Source: Dipteris shenzhenensis (Eukaryota > Polypodiophyta > Polypodiopsida > Gleicheniales). Taken from it: a DNA stretch of 64,000 nucleotides. Shown piece by piece: positions 54,870 through 64,000 of this stretch. The stretch lies in the NCBI GenBank assembly GCA_047967505.1, contig CM106540.1; one strand, written 5' to 3'. Position 1 is the first letter of the stretch. Each line of letters begins with the position of its first letter. A model generated the notes under the pieces. That model was given only the letters and a program-made list of their open reading frames with translations. It did no database searches and had not been told where the DNA came from. Made by a program: the position numbers and the translations under genes.

Positions 54870-56872
54870 GGTGCAAGAAATATACTCAAAAGTGTCATGA
54901 AAATCTCTGTATGAATCAACTGCAAATACACTGAATATGCCAAATGAAATCTCTGAACCATCGGTGAAGATAGAACTGTAGTATATATAAAATATGATAT
55001 GTATTACAAGGCTTGTGGCAATGATGCTGGGAATAGCCAAGAGGCTTTACAAGGCTGAAATGATGTGCACGATGCCGTGAGATAGCCAAATAGGCTTTAT
55101 AATAGTGGCATGTGTGTGTGAAATCAAATGCTATCTGCCCACTGAATCAATCTACAATGCCTCTGAACTCTGAAGTCTGCTCACTGAACTAATGAATGTA
55201 AGGTTTCAGGTAATGTAATGATGTAAAACCGTATGTGAGCATATGGACTGACTCCGAGTAGGTACTAGTTGGGAATTTCAGGCATGGCTTAGATTGGCAA
55301 CTTGGGGAAATTCAAAGCATCCCCTCTATTGTGATCTAGTCTACTCTGATCTAGATCTAAACCAACCGTCGATTGATGAAAGAACAACAAATAATTCCTT
55401 TTCTTTTGTTCTTTTTAAGTGTTGGGTCAGATGCGTCGATGTAGAGGCAAATGTGCGTGAAGGAACTGGTTTTGTTGACGAGGCCCAAATGTGAGTGTAA
55501 CATGTGTCGTAATGTGTGCGTGATGTGACGAGCGCGTAGAGCACAAAAAAACGAGCGACTTTCCTAATTGGAGCGCCCTCAAATTCTTCCTGGATCAAGA
55601 GATATTACTTGATCTAGGAGGAGGGGCAAAAGGAGTGCAAATGGTGCTCAATGATGATGTGTCACTATAAGTCAGATGGAGCAATGATGTGGCACTGTGC
55701 CTAGCAAGAGGTGTGCCAGTGTAGCTATGTGCTGAGGTGGCAGGACTGGTCACATGAAGTGACTGTGAAGCACTGTGTGTGCCTGTAGAGGTCAGTGCTG
55801 ACTGGACAGTTGAGGTGTCACTGCTGAGGTGGCACTACTGAGGTCTACCATAATAGAAAACTCAGATGAGCCACAATTGTATTAAGGTTATTAAGGCCTT
55901 TGAACAAGCTTCTCTAGACTTTACAATATCACCTAAGCTCTCTGACAGATGTAGACACATTGTGGCCACTCGAACATCACTTCAAATGCAAGCTCTAGAG
56001 ACAAATTTTCTATTCAACATTGGTTTCCATGTATGAAGTACAACTAGTAAAAAAGTTTGCTTAAATCATTGATAGTTCTTTAGGACATGTTGTCACTATT
56101 CATACTTTTGTCCTTTCTTCTTCTTTTCTAAGGGATCTTGTCTTAAAGGGCACAAAATTTTGACTTTCCTCTTCTAAGGATTCATGCCTATTAAAAGCCA
56201 TAGAGAACGGAGTCTCAAATTTTTCTATTCTCAAGTAAAAGAATCTTTCGGGTTCCAAGGTCTTTTTAGGGTCTCTTATCACATTGGAAATCTACATTTT
56301 TGAACCTAGTTGCTTTAAAACTTAGAGAAGTATGTTAGGTTTGCACCTTTAATACTGGTAGCTCTCTCTCTTCAAAGGATTAAATATCCTTATGTATATT
56401 CTAGCAAAAGTTTGTGATTTGTTCTATAGACAAATGCTCAAATAATTTTGTCTTCACATGTAAAAAGTTTTATTTGCAATCTTGCTTACTAAGTTCTTTT
56501 TCTTCTTTTTTATTTCACTCATTTACTCTTTTTTTCACACAAAAAAACATTTGTTCCTTTTCTTGTCCTACAAAAATTTAATTCGTAAGATTGGAGATAT
56601 TCTAGTCTTATGAAGGTATATGTATATATATCTCTTGTAAGACTAGGGTTATAAGGTCTTTGAGACCTTGTTTAGAATCTATATCCCATCACTACAGCTT
56701 GGCACTCACCGTAAGCATTTCGATACTAGATACAATTTGGATTGTCTAGCTCTTTGACGCTCGTTTCGGGAGCTGTCCTGCTGCTTGCGGCTGACCAAGG
56801 CAAAATAGCAAAGCCCCTCCCTAGTCTCCATGAGTTTTTCAATGTGGTAAGTTTCTAGAAGTGATGGAGACA
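54870..56872. other. Copia-A leader plus unassigned DNA
   Basis: 54870-55260 is presumably the copia-A untranslated leader. No LTR or primer-binding site could be recognised. 55660-55850 has repeated GAGGTGGCA/GTGTCACT words. Open frames at 55341-55598 and 56100-56282 (-) are unrecognised. Confidence 0.45.
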
Positions 56873-56877
56873 ACCAA

Positions 56878-58664
56878 TATCACATGCACCCCTGCACTTG
56901 GGTGCAAGGTGACACACTGGCTACATCAACAAGTGCATTATATTTCCTAGATAGGAAATTTTGCCATACGCTGTGACCCCTTTTTGAACCCTTGTCTAGG
57001 AGGCACAAGCTACGTAGGTCAGTCTCTCAGCCTTAGCTCAAGTTAGTAGTCAGTTCTTGTTCACTAGTACCCACTAGAGAACAATGGGTTAAGTGTTTCC
57101 ATCTTATAGTTTGGGTCTTAGCCTAGGTTAGGACTCCCTTAAGGGTCCCCAAAGGCTGGACAGGTAAGCAACAAAGGCAGCCTACAAAGGCTGCCCAAAA
57201 ACTCCCCTGGCAAATGAGCTAGGGAGGGCTTTTTATAGGCTGGTTGTAGGCCAACCAGTCTGTAAAACAGACTCAATCGTTCTGTTTACAGACTGATTTA
57301 GTCTGTTTACAAACTGGGTTGGCTCAGTCCAGCCCTATAAAAGGGCCCCTTGGCTACCCTATTTTCTCATTCAGTTTGCTCCTCCCTTCATTTCTCCTAT
57401 AGCTCCACTTCAGCCTCCTGTGTAGCCCCTGAGGTCCTCAGATCTGGCCGTGCTCTAGCCTCAGTCCCTTGGCCATCAGTTCAGCCTGATCTGAAGGTGA
57501 CCACGTAGCATTATAGTTCCTAGATAGGAAATTTTATCGTATGCTGTGACACCTTTGTGAGCCCTTGTCTAGGGACAGTCATGCACAAGCTATGTAGGTC
57601 AGTCTCTCAGCCTTAGGTCAAGTCAGTAGTCAGTTCTTGTTCACTAGTACCCACTGGAGAACAGTAGGTTAAGTGTTTCCATCTTATAGTTTGGGTCTTA
57701 GCCTAGGTTAGGAGTCCCTTTAGGGTCCCCAAAGGCTTGACAGGTCAGCAGGAAAGGCTGCCTACAAAGGCTGCCCAAAAACTCCCCTGTCAAATGAGCC
57801 AGGGAGGGCTTTTTATAGGCTGGTTGTAGGCCAACGAGTCTGTAAAACAGACTTAGTCGGTCTGTTTACAGATTGAGTTAGTGTGTTTACAAACTGGGTT
57901 GGCTCAGTCCAACCCTATGATAGGCCCATTGGCTACCCTGTTTTCTCATTCAGTTTGCTCCTGCCTTCATTCCTCCTACAGCTCCACTTCAGCCTCCTGT
58001 GTAGCCCCTGAGATCCTCATATCTAGCCTTGCTCTAGCCTCAGTCCCTTGGCCATCAGTTCAGCCTGATTTGAAGGTGACCACGCAGCACAACAGTCAGA
58101 GCTTTGGACTAGCAAACGGAGAGAGGTTTGGACATTGTTTCCATAGCTTCCTCAGCTCTCTTTTATAGTTTACACAGCTCACTCTCAGCTCTATATTTCA
58201 GTCATCTCTCAGTTCTCTCATAGGATCTATCACTTCTAGTTTTCACTCTCTCACTCACGCAATAACCCTGCATTCCGGTAGACAACACAAGCCTCTTCCT
58301 TGCCTTGCAGAAGCGTCCTGCATCGTCAGTGTGGACAGCATCAAGGTCTCGATATTGGTCGGCGTTGCCTCTCAAGTCTTTGGGTCTGCTATACGTGTGC
58401 ACAGTGAGCTCTTCAGAAGCGTGTTCCGTGCTATCTTGAAGAGTGTTCTTTGTATTTCTCACTTCTCCAAGTATAAAGCAAATTCTGCCCTGATTGGGGG
58501 AGGGGGCCCTCAGTGGGTACAGGGACCCAATTAGTTGTCGACTCTCCTCTCTGTCTACCCTCATCTCCTTTCTCTCTCTATGGTAAACAACGCTCATTCC
58601 TCGCTAAAGGTTTAAAGAAGGTCTTGCTGTGAATTACACGATCAAATAAGTGTTGCATGTTACA
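56878..58664 (+). repeat. 5' LTR with internal 573-bp tandem duplication
   Basis: 1787 bp; begins TATCACATGC (TG mutated to TA) and ends TGTTACA. The segment from 56938 restarts at 57511 (TTATA.TTCCTAGATAGGAAATTTT), so LTR sequence is duplicated in tandem. The restart follows GACCACGTAGCA, and GCA occurs at both breakpoints. The right LTR has a single copy. Confidence 0.9.
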
Positions 58665-58665
58665 T

Positions 58666-58677
58666 TGGTATCAAAGC
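58666..58677 (+). promoter_or_regulatory. Primer-binding site, initiator-Met tRNA type
   Basis: TGGTATCAAAGC, 1 nt after the left LTR. One mismatch to the usual TGGTATCAGAGC. Confidence 0.88.
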
Positions 58678-58750
58678 TTCGGTCTGTATCTAGCTTGACT
58701 ACTGCGAGTGTATGGTTGTGTTGAGATCCGAAAAGGACACAATCAAGTGC

Positions 58751-59765
58751 CATGGAAGGGTCAGGAAAAGATTTCACGGCGAAGACTTTAAAGACTACCA
58801 ACAAGATACGCTTCCGCCAAATGCTCAAGAAGTCATGGTGAACCTTCTAGAGCAGAATTGGGTCCTGCTACAGCAACTCGAAGAACATTCATCCTAGCTG
58901 GAAGAAAGCAGAAGACAGCTGGACCAGACAGCTGGAAGAAAGCAGAAGACAGCTGGACCAGACAAAACGTCTGGAGGAAAAAGAAGCAGAAAAGCCGCTG
59001 GAAGAAAGAGGAACCATAGATTTTGAAAAACTGATCTTGATGATGCGTGAGGAACGCAAAAATGAGGAGGCACTGCAATGCGCAGAGCTCGACTAGGCAG
59101 AGAGGCAACAAAAGCTAGACCGAGAGGCGATGCTTCTCCAACACAAATAGATGTTAGCTGCTATGCAGGCAAGTTTGAGCGCAGCAGCCGTCTCCGCCAC
59201 AGCTTCGCCATCGACAAAGGTAACACCACTCACTCGGTCCACTCCAAATTTTGTTAAGTATGATGGTAAGTGTGACCATTCAGCAATTTTGCAATTTATT
59301 CATCAGTTTGTAGTTCATTTTCTGTTAGCGCAGATTCAAGATGAGCAAGATGAAGTCCACCTTGCAGCCCCTCATCTTACAGGTGAGGCAGTGACTTGGT
59401 GGTAGCATTGGGCTAGTAAGCATACTAACCCAAAAACGTTTAAGACGAATTTCGTTTGGTCAACATTTGTGGCCGACCTCAAAGCCCGTTTTCTCCCACC
59501 CCAATATATGCTTAACCTGGAGGATGAGTTCGCCCGTCCCTCCCAGAATGGTTTACACGTGTTGACATATAGTAATAAGGTCATCACACTGGCGCAATAG
59601 CTGGGCGTGATGGAGAGCACCAAGATGAAGCAATTCATTTGAGGTTTGGACACGAACATACGTTTTACCATTCAAGACTTTGACCTGCCGGATTACGAGC
59701 GGGCGATCACCAAGCCCTTAAGTGGCTTCAAAAAATGCCTAGTACGCAATGGAGTGATCGGTAGT
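58751..59765 (+). pseudogene. Chromovirus gag
   Basis: The N-terminal part (about 58751-59130) is a charged Glu/Lys/Arg/Gln-rich, probably coiled-coil stretch with a 34-bp duplication (58896-58929 and 58930-58963; LEESRRQLDQT). The gag core follows from 59151: FVKYDGKCDHSAILQFIHQF, PHLTGEAVTWW, then TAG where Gln is expected (59403), FVADLKARFLPPQYMLNLED, a second TAG (59598) and TGA near 59640. It would form the particle and bind element RNA. At about 59765 the frame jumps into the end of pol. Confidence 0.8.
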
Positions 59766-59789
59766 AGCGGTGGAGTCAGATATTCCAGC

Positions 59790-60268
59790 AGTTTGGGGAA
59801 ATGATCGAGTATGTTCTCAGCAAAACAACCCCATTGCGAACGCTCTCAATCGGAAAGGTTCCATCCAGACCATTGAGCAAGCCACTGTGCTCGAAATCAA
59901 AGGAAAGGATCTTGATAGCATGAAGGCACAGTACGCGGAGTTAGCAGAGTTTGGCATGCAGTTCCAGTTAGCCACGACGCTTGTTCCAGGCCATTACTCA
60001 TTAGAGGACGGTTGGCTTTTTTATAAGAAAAGGTTATGTGTACTCAAAGACAAATGACAGGTGCTTCTTCATGATGCCCATGACGCCCTTACCGATGGTC
60101 ACAGAGGTATCAACGCGACTTTGGAGAAGTTGGAGCGCTATTTCTATTGGCCAAAGATGCGGCAGACGGCTATGTGCAGGATTGTCAAATACACCAAAAA
60201 GTCAAGACTTCCCACAAGAAAGCGGCAGGCTTACTTATGCCATTGCCAATCCTCGACGGTCCTTTCTA
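59790..60268 (+). pseudogene. Chromovirus RNase H end and integrase zinc-binding domain
   Basis: NPIANALNRKGSIQTIEQAT (about 59833) is the tail of RNase H. LLHDAHDALTDGHRGINATL and YFYWPKMRQTAMCRIV (60064-60188) form the H2C2 region that precedes the integrase core. The two His are kept, but only one Cys is clear (CRIVKYTK), so the finger is damaged. A frame change lies near 60058. Confidence 0.8.
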
Positions 60269-61100
60269 GGACATAGGTATGGATTTCGTGGGACCACTTC
60301 CAGCATCCGCAGGTACTCGTAATACTCAATGTCTTACTATTGTTTGTCGTTTTAGTAAATATTGTATGCTCATTCCCTGCAAACAAACGGCCAACACTGA
60401 AGATGTAGCTCGTTTGTTTATCAAGTATTAGTATCCCATTGGAGGGTTGCCAAAGACCATAACATCCGACAGGGACTCCAAGTTTACATCTAACTTTTGG
60501 CAAGCCTTGTTTGATAATTTTGGTACTAAGCTGCAAATGTCTAGCACTTTCCATCTGCAATCGAACGGCGAGACGAAAAAGTATAATGGTATGGCATTTG
60601 ATATTTTGAAATCATATTGTCATGATGCTCAAGGAAAGTGGGAGTAGTTTCTTTTGCTACTGCAGGCCATTCTGAACGATACCTATTCTTTGAGTATTAG
60701 TCGCACACCTTATGAAGCGGCGTTTGGACAGGACATAGGTATGGATTTCGTGGGACCACTTCCAACATCCGCAGGTACTCGTAATACTCAATGTCTTACT
60801 ATTGTTTGTCGCTTTAGTAAATATTGTATGCTCCATCCGACAGGGACTCCAAGTTTACGTCTAACTTTTAGCGAGCCTTGTTTGATAATTTTGGTACTAA
60901 GCTGCAGATGTCCACAGCACTTTCCATCCGCAATCGAACGGCGAGACGAAAAAGTATAATGGTATGTCATTTGATATTTTGAAATCATATTGTCATGATG
61001 CTCAGGAAAAGTGGGAGCAGTTTCTTCCGCTTGTGCAGGCCATTCTGAACAATACCTATTCTTCGAGTATTGGTCGCACACCTTATGAAGCGACGTTTGG
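60269..61100 (+). pseudogene. Integrase core, tandemly duplicated (period 462 bp)
   Basis: GGACATAGGTATGGATTTCG starts at 60269 and again at 60731. Copy 1 contains GMDFVGPLP (first catalytic Asp), FSKYCML, TITSDRDSKFTS (second Asp) and LQMSSTFHLQSNGET (Glu). Copy 2 repeats this but lacks about 93 bp between FSKYCML and the second Asp, and carries extra shifts. The junction shares GGAC. Copy 1 has TAG (60645) where copy 2 keeps CAG (61018). Confidence 0.9.
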
Positions 61101-61720
61101 ACGACGATTTACCTCACTCCTCACCCGGATGGTGTCTCCATCTCTTGAAGCCAACAAAACCACCAAATCCATGGCAGAGATTACAGAGTCCGTGAAAAGC
61201 CGCATCACCAAAGCTAAAGCGTCGTATACACGCCAATCTAATAAATCCAGACGAGATGTCGAATATAAAGAGGGTCAATGGGTGTATTTACGCATTATTA
61301 AGCAACGATTGAAGCAGGTGGGCAAGCGATGCCCTAAGCTGTCCTTCAGGAGCTTCAGACCATTCCCTATTATTCAAAAGATCAATGATGTCTCAATGAA
61401 GTTATGCCTACCAGACAATTGGACTATGCACAACGTGTTCCATGTAGCTTGGTTGAAGCCATATTTTGGACCTCCTCTTTCAGAGATTTCTGACGAGCAA
61501 CAACCTGAAGTTCTTGATGAAGCCGAAGTTTTGCAGCCATAACAAATCCTTCTTCATAAATTCAAGCATGGGTCAGGACGCAGGATCCGGGAGTTTTACA
61601 CCAAGTTCTGTGATCGAGGTAGCCATGAAGCAGTGTGGTTGGACGAAGATTTTTTACAGGAGTTTTCCCAGATATTAGCGGACTACTTGGAAGCAATGAA
61701 CCTACCGCCAAGTTGAGGAG
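61101..61720 (+). pseudogene. Integrase C-terminus with chromodomain-like end
   Basis: The open frame to 61542 carries SRRDVEYKEGQWVYLRI, FRPFPIIQKINDVSMKLCLP and HNVFHVAWLKPYFGPP, the standard end of a chromovirus integrase. A TAA stands at 61540. Beyond it the same frame continues ILLHKFKHGSGRRIREFYTK and EAVWLDEDFLQEF to AMNLPPS, fitting a degenerate chromodomain. Chromodomains direct integration to particular chromatin. Confidence 0.8.
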
Positions 61721-61724
61721 GGAA
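61714..61724 (+). promoter_or_regulatory. Polypurine tract
   Basis: GAGGAGGGAA immediately before the right LTR, the plus-strand priming site of LTR elements. Confidence 0.8.
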
Positions 61725-62882
61725 TGTCACATGCACCCCTGCACTTGGGTGCAAGGTGACATACTGGCCACATCGACAAGTGCATTATAGTTCCCAGATA
61801 GGAGATTTTGTCGTATGCTGTGACCCCTTTGTGAGCCCTTGTCTAGGGACAATCAGGCACAAGCTACGTAGGTCAGTCTCTCAGCTTTAGGTCAAGTCAG
61901 TAGTCAGTTCTTGTTCACTAGTACCCACTACAAAACAGTAGGTTAAGTGTTTCCATCTTATAGTTTAGGTCTTATAGGGTCCCCAAAGGCTACACAAGCT
62001 TTGCAGGCTGCCCAAAAACTCCCCTAGCAAATGAGCTAGGGAGGGCTTTTTATAGGCTGGTTGTAGGTCAACCAATCTGTAAAACAGACTCAGTCGGTCT
62101 GTTTACAGACTGGGTTGGCTTAGTCCAGCCCTATAAAAGGACCCCTTGGCTGCCCTGTTTTCTCATTCAATTTGCTCTTGCCTTAAGTCCTTCTACAGCT
62201 CCACTTCAGCCTCCTGTGCAGCCCCTGAGATCCTCGGATCTAGCCCTACTCTCTAGCCTCAATCCCTTGGCAATCAGTTTAGCCTAATCTGAAGGTGACC
62301 ACGCAGCACAATAGTCGGAGGTTTGGACCAGCAAACGGAGAGAGGTTTGGACACTGTTTCCTCAGCTTTCTCAGCTCTCTTTTACAATTTACACAGCTCA
62401 CTCTCAGCTCTATATTTCAATCATCTCTCAGTTCTCTCATAGGATCTATCACTTCTAGTTTTCACTCTCTCACTCACGCAATAACTCTGCATTCCAGTAG
62501 ATAGCACAAGCCTCTTACTTGCCTTGCAGAAGCATCCTACATCGTTAGTGTGGACAGCATCAAGGTCTCGGTATTGGTCGGTGTTGCCTCTCAGGTCTTT
62601 GGGTCTGCTATACGTGTGCACAGTGAGCTCTTTAGAAGCGTGTTCCGTGCTCTCTTGAAGAGTGTTCTTTGTATTTCTCAGTTCTCTAAGTATAAAGCAA
62701 ATTCTCCCCTGATTGGGAGAGGGGGCCCTCAGCGGGACAGGGACCCAATCGGTTGTCGACTCTACTCTCTATTTATCCTCATCTCCTTTCTCTCTCTATG
62801 GTAAACAACGCTCATTCCTCGCTAAAGGTTTAAAGAAGGTCTTGCTGTGAATTACACGATCAGATAACCGTTGCATGTTACA
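61725..62882 (+). repeat. 3' LTR of the chromovirus
   Basis: 1158 bp, TGTCACATGC to TGTTACA. A CCCTATAAAAGG box at about 62129 is the probable promoter. About 25 bp present in the left copies (near GGTCTTAGCCTAGG) is missing. Confidence 0.9.
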
Positions 62883-62939
62883 ACCAACATCCCATTCCGT
62901 TTAACAACCTAAGAGCTGACTTCTGTGGTAAAATAATAA

Positions 62940-63540
62940 TCAGAGTAAATTGGTGACATGAGCCAACCTTTTTGTTCGGGGGTCACTATGTTAGCAAAGT
63001 ATGGTCTCTCTCTCTTTAACATCCATCTCAAGAAGAATTGCATGTGTCATCCAACCTCTTTCATGGGCCTACTCAACCTCTGCAACAAGATAATTTGTAG
63101 CAAAAGCAATGGCCAGCTAGCAAAGCATGTCTTCTATTCTGCAATATGTATATCCTTTTGTCAGCAATGTATGTGTCTGTAACAATTGCAACCTAGCATT
63201 TTCTTCACACCATATCAATCGTGGCCTTTATCACCTTCGCTGGTAGTTTTCTTGGTGGCATGGACAAAGGTTCAAGAAGACGGCTATGCAGAGGTGTGCT
63301 AGAGGGGGTCAGCTTCTCACTACGGTTCCAAAGAATGTGTTCTTTCTCTGTCCTTCTGCACATCATGAAGAATTGCATGTGTTAGCCAACATCCTTCAGG
63401 GATCTACTTACTCAAACCGCTGCAACGTGTATAACCTCCTATTGAGGATGTGATGTGTTGCTAACATACCACATTGTTCATTGTTCACCCCAACGGTGCA
63501 ACCTGGTACTTTCTTCACACCATTAGCAATCATTGCCTTT
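62940..63540 (-). pseudogene. Two tandem E+/DYW tail remnants of PPR locus 3
   Basis: Reading leftward from the PPR stop: the expected E+ sequence VRKAMIANGVKKVPGCT in a shifted frame (about 63540-63480), SRSLKDVG*HMQFFM (about 63410) and TEKEHILWNRSEKLTPS (about 63350-63300; HSE is now RSE). After this a second, more decayed series begins near 63240 with a copy of the same E+ DNA and RLSRPMKEVG*HMQFF (about 63080-63035). The tail is thus present twice, both dead. Confidence 0.75.
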
Positions 63541-63547
63541 CTCACCT

Positions 63548-64000
63548 TCACTGGATGTTTCCTAGTAATACATATGGAGAGGCACTCCCTTGATCTAATT
63601 CAAATACAAAATTTGCAGCACGCGCAGCCCGCTCTACATCATTGTGAATTCTGCATGATGAAAGCAAGTTCAACCATAATGAAGAGACACGTCCAAATGG
63701 CATGCTGTTGATCATGTCCTCTGCCTCGTCCAATAACCCTCTTCGGCCAAGAAGATCAATCATGCACATATAATGCTCCATGGATGGGGTTATGCCATGG
63801 TCTCTATTCATAGAGGCAAAGTGTCGCCTTCCATCAGCAACGAGACCTGCATGACTGCAAGCATTGAGAACAGATATGAAAGTGATCCTGTCTGGCTGGA
63901 AACCTTTACCCTGCATTTGACCAAACAGTTGCAAGGCCTCCTTGCCATGACCATTCTGGGCACATGCAGTCATGATTGCATTCCAAGAGACCACATCTCG
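63548..64000 (-). pseudogene. PLS-class PPR gene, 3' part (runs off the window)
   Basis: The frame is open from the window edge (RDVVSWNAIMTACAQNGHGK..) to a TGA at 63548-63550: the last P motif, L2 (LNACSHAGLVADGRRHFASM), S2 (HYMCMIDLLGRRGLLDEAED), E1 (SSLWLNLLSSCRIHNDVERA) and part of E2 (ASPYVLLGNIQ). About ten residues of E2 are missing and the frame shifts; the E+ piece follows in another frame. The 5' part lies outside the window, so I cannot tell whether the upstream PPR tract is intact. Same subfamily as loci 1 and 2. Confidence 0.85.

Larger units (their letters stand above)
56878..62882 (+). mobile_element. Ty3/gypsy chromovirus, internally deleted, TSD ACCAA
   Basis: LTRs at 56878-58664 and 61725-62882 flank 3.06 kb. 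ACCAA occurs directly outside both ends (56873-56877 and 62883-62887). PBS and polypurine tract are in place. The interior has gag, then jumps to the RNase H end, the integrase (core duplicated) and a chromodomain-like C-terminus. Protease, reverse transcriptase and most of RNase H are deleted. Several Gln codons are TAG. It cannot move on its own. Confidence 0.92.

Noticed and set aside
1-64000. CRISPR-like regularly spaced repeats, bacterial operons, tRNA or rRNA genes
   Set aside because: Searched by eye on both strands; regular repeats found are microsatellites, minisatellites or PPR cycles, and no cloverleaf or rRNA signature was convincing.

Overview
The window looks like nuclear DNA of a land plant, most likely a homosporous fern. 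That placement is an inference from a large PLS-class PPR family with DYW editing-type tails, dense long (CT)n/(GA)n microsatellites, and many layers of plant-type Ty1/copia, Ty3/gypsy chromovirus, L1-type LINE and hAT debris. There are no bacterial operons, no convincing tRNA or rRNA genes and no CRISPR. Only two long intact reading frames exist: PPR genes at 18289-20694 (+) and 41428-43575 (-). Almost everything else is mobile DNA in decay, simple repeats or gene remnants. || Layout: 0-9.5 kb is non-coding DNA with microsatellites, a duplicated SINE-like segment and one candidate host exon with splice signals (1646-2108, -). 9.5-16.8 kb is a nested set: a copia gag split by a 5'-truncated LINE, which itself carries a Ty3/gypsy integrase fragment. 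18.3-21.6 kb is PPR locus 1 with a detached, decayed DYW tail. 22.6-22.9 kb may be a cellulose-synthase-like D N-terminal fragment. 25.0-25.5 kb is a PPR pseudogene. 26783-30173 is a non-autonomous LTR retrotransposon with a 5-bp target duplication. 30.7-31.1 kb is an orphan zinc-knuckle gag piece; 31.5-32.3 kb an unidentified decayed gene; 32.7-34.3 kb an array of direct and inverted hairpin modules; 34.4-35.0 and 37.8-38.6 kb more PPR pseudogenes; 39.6-40.8 kb an hAT transposase remnant. 41.0-43.6 kb is PPR locus 2 with its own dead DYW tail, and a MITE-like element lies upstream of it. 45.9-50.7 kb holds minisatellites and another decayed unknown gene. 51.8-55.0 kb is a chimeric copia element. 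56878-62882 is a deleted chromovirus with both LTRs and a 5-bp target duplication. 62.9-64.0 kb is a PPR locus running off the window, with two eroded DYW-type tails downstream. || Main theme: six PPR loci of one subfamily lie in 46 kb, on both strands, at graded stages of decay. At the three loci where the 3' end can be read, the DYW cytidine-deaminase tail is broken or separated, while the RNA-binding PPR tract stays open in two of them. Premature stops in the retroelements often sit where Gln (CAG/CAA) or Trp is expected, as C-to-T decay of methylated cytosines would give. Predicted roles for the intact genes (organelle RNA binding) are family knowledge plus inference, not shown directly by the sequence.
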